A model generated the notes under the pieces. It ran no database searches. It worked only from the letters and a program-made list of their open reading frames with translations, and was not told the origin of the DNA. Positions 62,541 to 64,000 of a stretch of DNA of 64,000 nt are shown one piece after another; the stretch's first letter is position 1, and each line of letters begins with the position of its first letter. The position numbers and the translations under genes were made by a program. This DNA comes from Cedecea sp000277545 (GTDB lineage Bacteria; Pseudomonadota; Gammaproteobacteria; Enterobacterales; Enterobacteriaceae), in assembly GCA_050847315.1 (NCBI GenBank), contig CP193791.1. One strand, given 5' to 3'.

Positions 62541-62687
62541 TTATTCTCAGGGCGGGGCGAAACTCCCCACCGGCGGTAAATCAGCGAACGCTGAAAGCCC
62601 GCGAGCGCTTCAGGCTTTGCCTGAAGGTCAGCAGATCCGGTGTAATTCCGGGGCCGACGGTTAAAGTCCGGATGGGAGAGAGTAACG
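62541..62687 (+). ncRNA. FMN riboswitch (RFN element)
   Basis: Classic RFN landmarks: TCAGGGCGGGG and ACTCCCCACCGGCGGTAA at the 5' side, GCCCGCGAGCGC, then GGTCAGCAGATCCGGTGTAATTCCGG split over 62628-62653, and GGATGGGAGAGAGTAAC at the 3' end. FMN binding reduces ribB expression. A GC-rich dyad and T-run (about 62693-62726) follows as the expression platform. Confidence 0.95.
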
Positions 62688-62781
62688 ATCACGTCAGGCC
62701 CTGGCCTGCCCGCGTTATTTTTTTAGCTCCTAAGACTGCCCTGATTCTGGTAACCATAATATTAATGAGGTTTTTATTACC

Positions 62782-63435
62782 ATGAATCAGACGCTACTTT
62801 CTGCATTTGGCACCCCGACTGAGCGCGTTGAGCGTGCTCTTGATGCGCTTCGCGAAGGCCGTGGCGCTATGGTTCTCGACGATGAAAATCGTGAGAACGA
62901 AGGCGATATGATCTTCCCGGCTGAAACCATGACCGTGGAGCAAATGGCGCTGACCATTCGCCACGGGAGCGGCATTGTTTGCCTGTGCCTGACCGACGAA
63001 CGCCGTAAACAGCTCGATCTGCCGATGATGGTCGAAAACAACACCAGCGCTTTCGGCACCGGGTTTACCGTGACCATCGAAGCCGCTCACGGCGTGACAA
63101 CCGGCGTTTCCGCAGCCGACCGTCTGACCACCGTTCGTGCAGCTATTGCCGACGGCGCTAAGCCGAGCGACCTGCACCGCCCTGGTCACGTTTTCCCGCT
63201 GCGTGCGCAGCCGGGCGGCGTGTTAACTCGCGGCGGCCACACCGAAGCCACTATCGACCTCGTTTCCCTGGCCGGTTTCAAACCTGCGGGTGTGCTGTGT
63301 GAACTGACCAACGACGACGGCACCATGGCGCGTGCGCCGGAGTGCATCGAGTTTGCCCGCAAACATAATATGGCGGTTGTGACCATCGAAGATTTGGTGG
63401 AATATCGCCAGGCGCAAGCGCGTAAAGCCAGCTAA
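62782..63435 (+). CDS. ribB: 3,4-dihydroxy-2-butanone 4-phosphate synthase
   Basis: A 217-residue stand-alone RibB with DDENRENEGD (metal- and substrate-binding acidic loop, about residues 33-42), TGVSAADR and RPGHVFPLRA. Converts ribulose 5-phosphate to the four-carbon riboflavin precursor. Controlled by the FMN riboswitch upstream. Confidence 0.95.
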   Translation: MNQTLLSAFGTPTERVERALDALREGRGAMVLDDENRENEGDMIFPAETMTVEQMALTIRHGSGIVCLCLTDERRKQLDLPMMVENNTSAFGTGFTVTIEAAHGVTTGVSAADRLTTVRAAIADGAKPSDLHRPGHVFPLRAQPGGVLTRGGHTEATIDLVSLAGFKPAGVLCELTNDDGTMARAPECIEFARKHNMAVVTIEDLVEYRQAQARKAS

Positions 63436-63441
63436 AAAAGT

Positions 63442-63470
63442 AAAGCCCGGTCAGCGCGATCGGGCTTTTG
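63442..63470 (+). terminator. Terminator of ribB
   Basis: AAAGCCCG/CGGGCTTT stem with an 11-nt loop, six bases after the stop, followed by TTGTT. Confidence 0.75.
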
Positions 63471-63613
63471 TTATTCACTCCCGCCTCGCTGTTTTCGTCT
63501 TTTCAGACCTGTTCAAAATTTCTGATGATCATCATCATGCTTATCTGAGTTCTTCCCACAAAAATTGGGCGTAATCTGTGTGTATTGAATCTTAGCCATT
63601 TAAGGACACCATC

Positions 63614-64000
63614 ATGACAAGCCCACGTATGCCCGCGCTGTTCCTTGGCCACGGTAGCCCGATGAACGTGCTGGAAGATAACCGCTATACCCGCGCCTGG
63701 GCTCAGCTCGGCGAAACGCTGCCGCGGCCAAAAGCGATTGTGGTGGTGTCGGCCCACTGGTTCACCCGTGGAACGGGCGTGACCGCGATGGAAGCGCCGA
63801 AGACGATTCACGACTTTGGTGGTTTTCCTCAGGCGCTGTATGACACGCATTACCCGGCACCTGGCTCGCCTGAGCTGGCGCAGCAGCTGGTTGAATTATT
63901 GGCACCAACGCCGGTGGCGTTAGATAAAGAGGCATGGGGCTTTGACCACGGCTCGTGGGGAGTGCTGATCAAGATGTACCCTAACGCGGATATCCCGATG
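63614..64000 (+). CDS. ygiD: 4,5-DOPA-extradiol-dioxygenase-like protein YgiD (3' end outside)
   Basis: The first 129 codons of a LigB-superfamily protein (MPALFLGHGSPMNVLEDN, VVVSAHWFTRG, GFDHGSWGVLIKMYP). Zinc-ligand histidines (GHGSP, SAHW) are visible. YgiD of E. coli shows DOPA dioxygenase activity. Cut by the window end. Confidence 0.9.
   Translation, partial: MTSPRMPALFLGHGSPMNVLEDNRYTRAWAQLGETLPRPKAIVVVSAHWFTRGTGVTAMEAPKTIHDFGGFPQALYDTHYPAPGSPELAQQLVELLAPTPVALDKEAWGFDHGSWGVLIKMYPNADIPM

Noticed and set aside
63503..63850. Minus-strand frame opposite ygiD
   Set aside because: It is antisense to the conserved ygiD start and shows no features of its own.

Overview
The window reads as part of an Enterobacteriaceae chromosome. 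Supporting evidence: the 3' part of a tRNA-Leu(CAA) matching leuX; near-E. coli proteins such as Tsr, MurQ/MurP, TauABCD, NepI, GlgS, UbiK and RibB; and the order ubiK-ribB-ygiD with glgS on the other side of a fimbrial block. The genus cannot be fixed from sequence alone (a Cedecea- or Enterobacter-like organism would fit). From about 29.4 kb onward the sequence is GC-rich and ordinary for this family. The first 28 kb are AT-richer, patchy and full of accessory genes.

Region 1 (1-15.5 kb): a DNA phosphorothioation island directly downstream of leuX. The restriction genes dptF-dptG-dptH run rightward and the modification operon dndB-C-D-E runs leftward. They converge on a very AT-rich two-gene insert: a four-helix membrane protein translationally coupled to a second DGQHR (DndB-like) protein. 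Two TACG-N10-CGTA sites, the motif reported for DndB autorepression, lie upstream of dndB.

Region 2 (15.9-29.4 kb): an orphan effector/immunity-like array. It holds two pairs of a HExxH protein with a lipoprotein, and three DUF3289-DUF943 modules plus a decayed fourth one. The modules share a 5' block and are separated by minus-strand scars. The scars are chimeric remnants of a hexapeptide acyltransferase, sodC and a DUF3455 gene; intact versions of all three flank the array. This looks like repeated recombination through common flanks. No VgrG, Hcp, Rhs, integrase or transposase gene is seen.

Region 3 (29.4-46.3 kb): a pnuC/nucleoside phosphorylase pair with a Crp-type regulator; yegP; a free-standing ExoY-like nucleotidyl cyclase with its catalytic residues intact; glgS; an orphan topAI (yjhX) behind a structured leader; a LysR/symporter/metC-like set; murQP behind a CRP-type dyad flanked by two other dyads; tauABCD; hicAB; and nepI.

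Region 4 (46.3-64 kb): a complete Salmonella-type fim cluster (fimA-I-C-D-adhesin-F, then fimZ, fimY, an EAL protein and fimW on the other strand); tsr with a sigma-28 promoter; a LysR/MFS/M20 peptidase set; ubiK; an FMN riboswitch with ribB; and the start of ygiD, cut by the window end.
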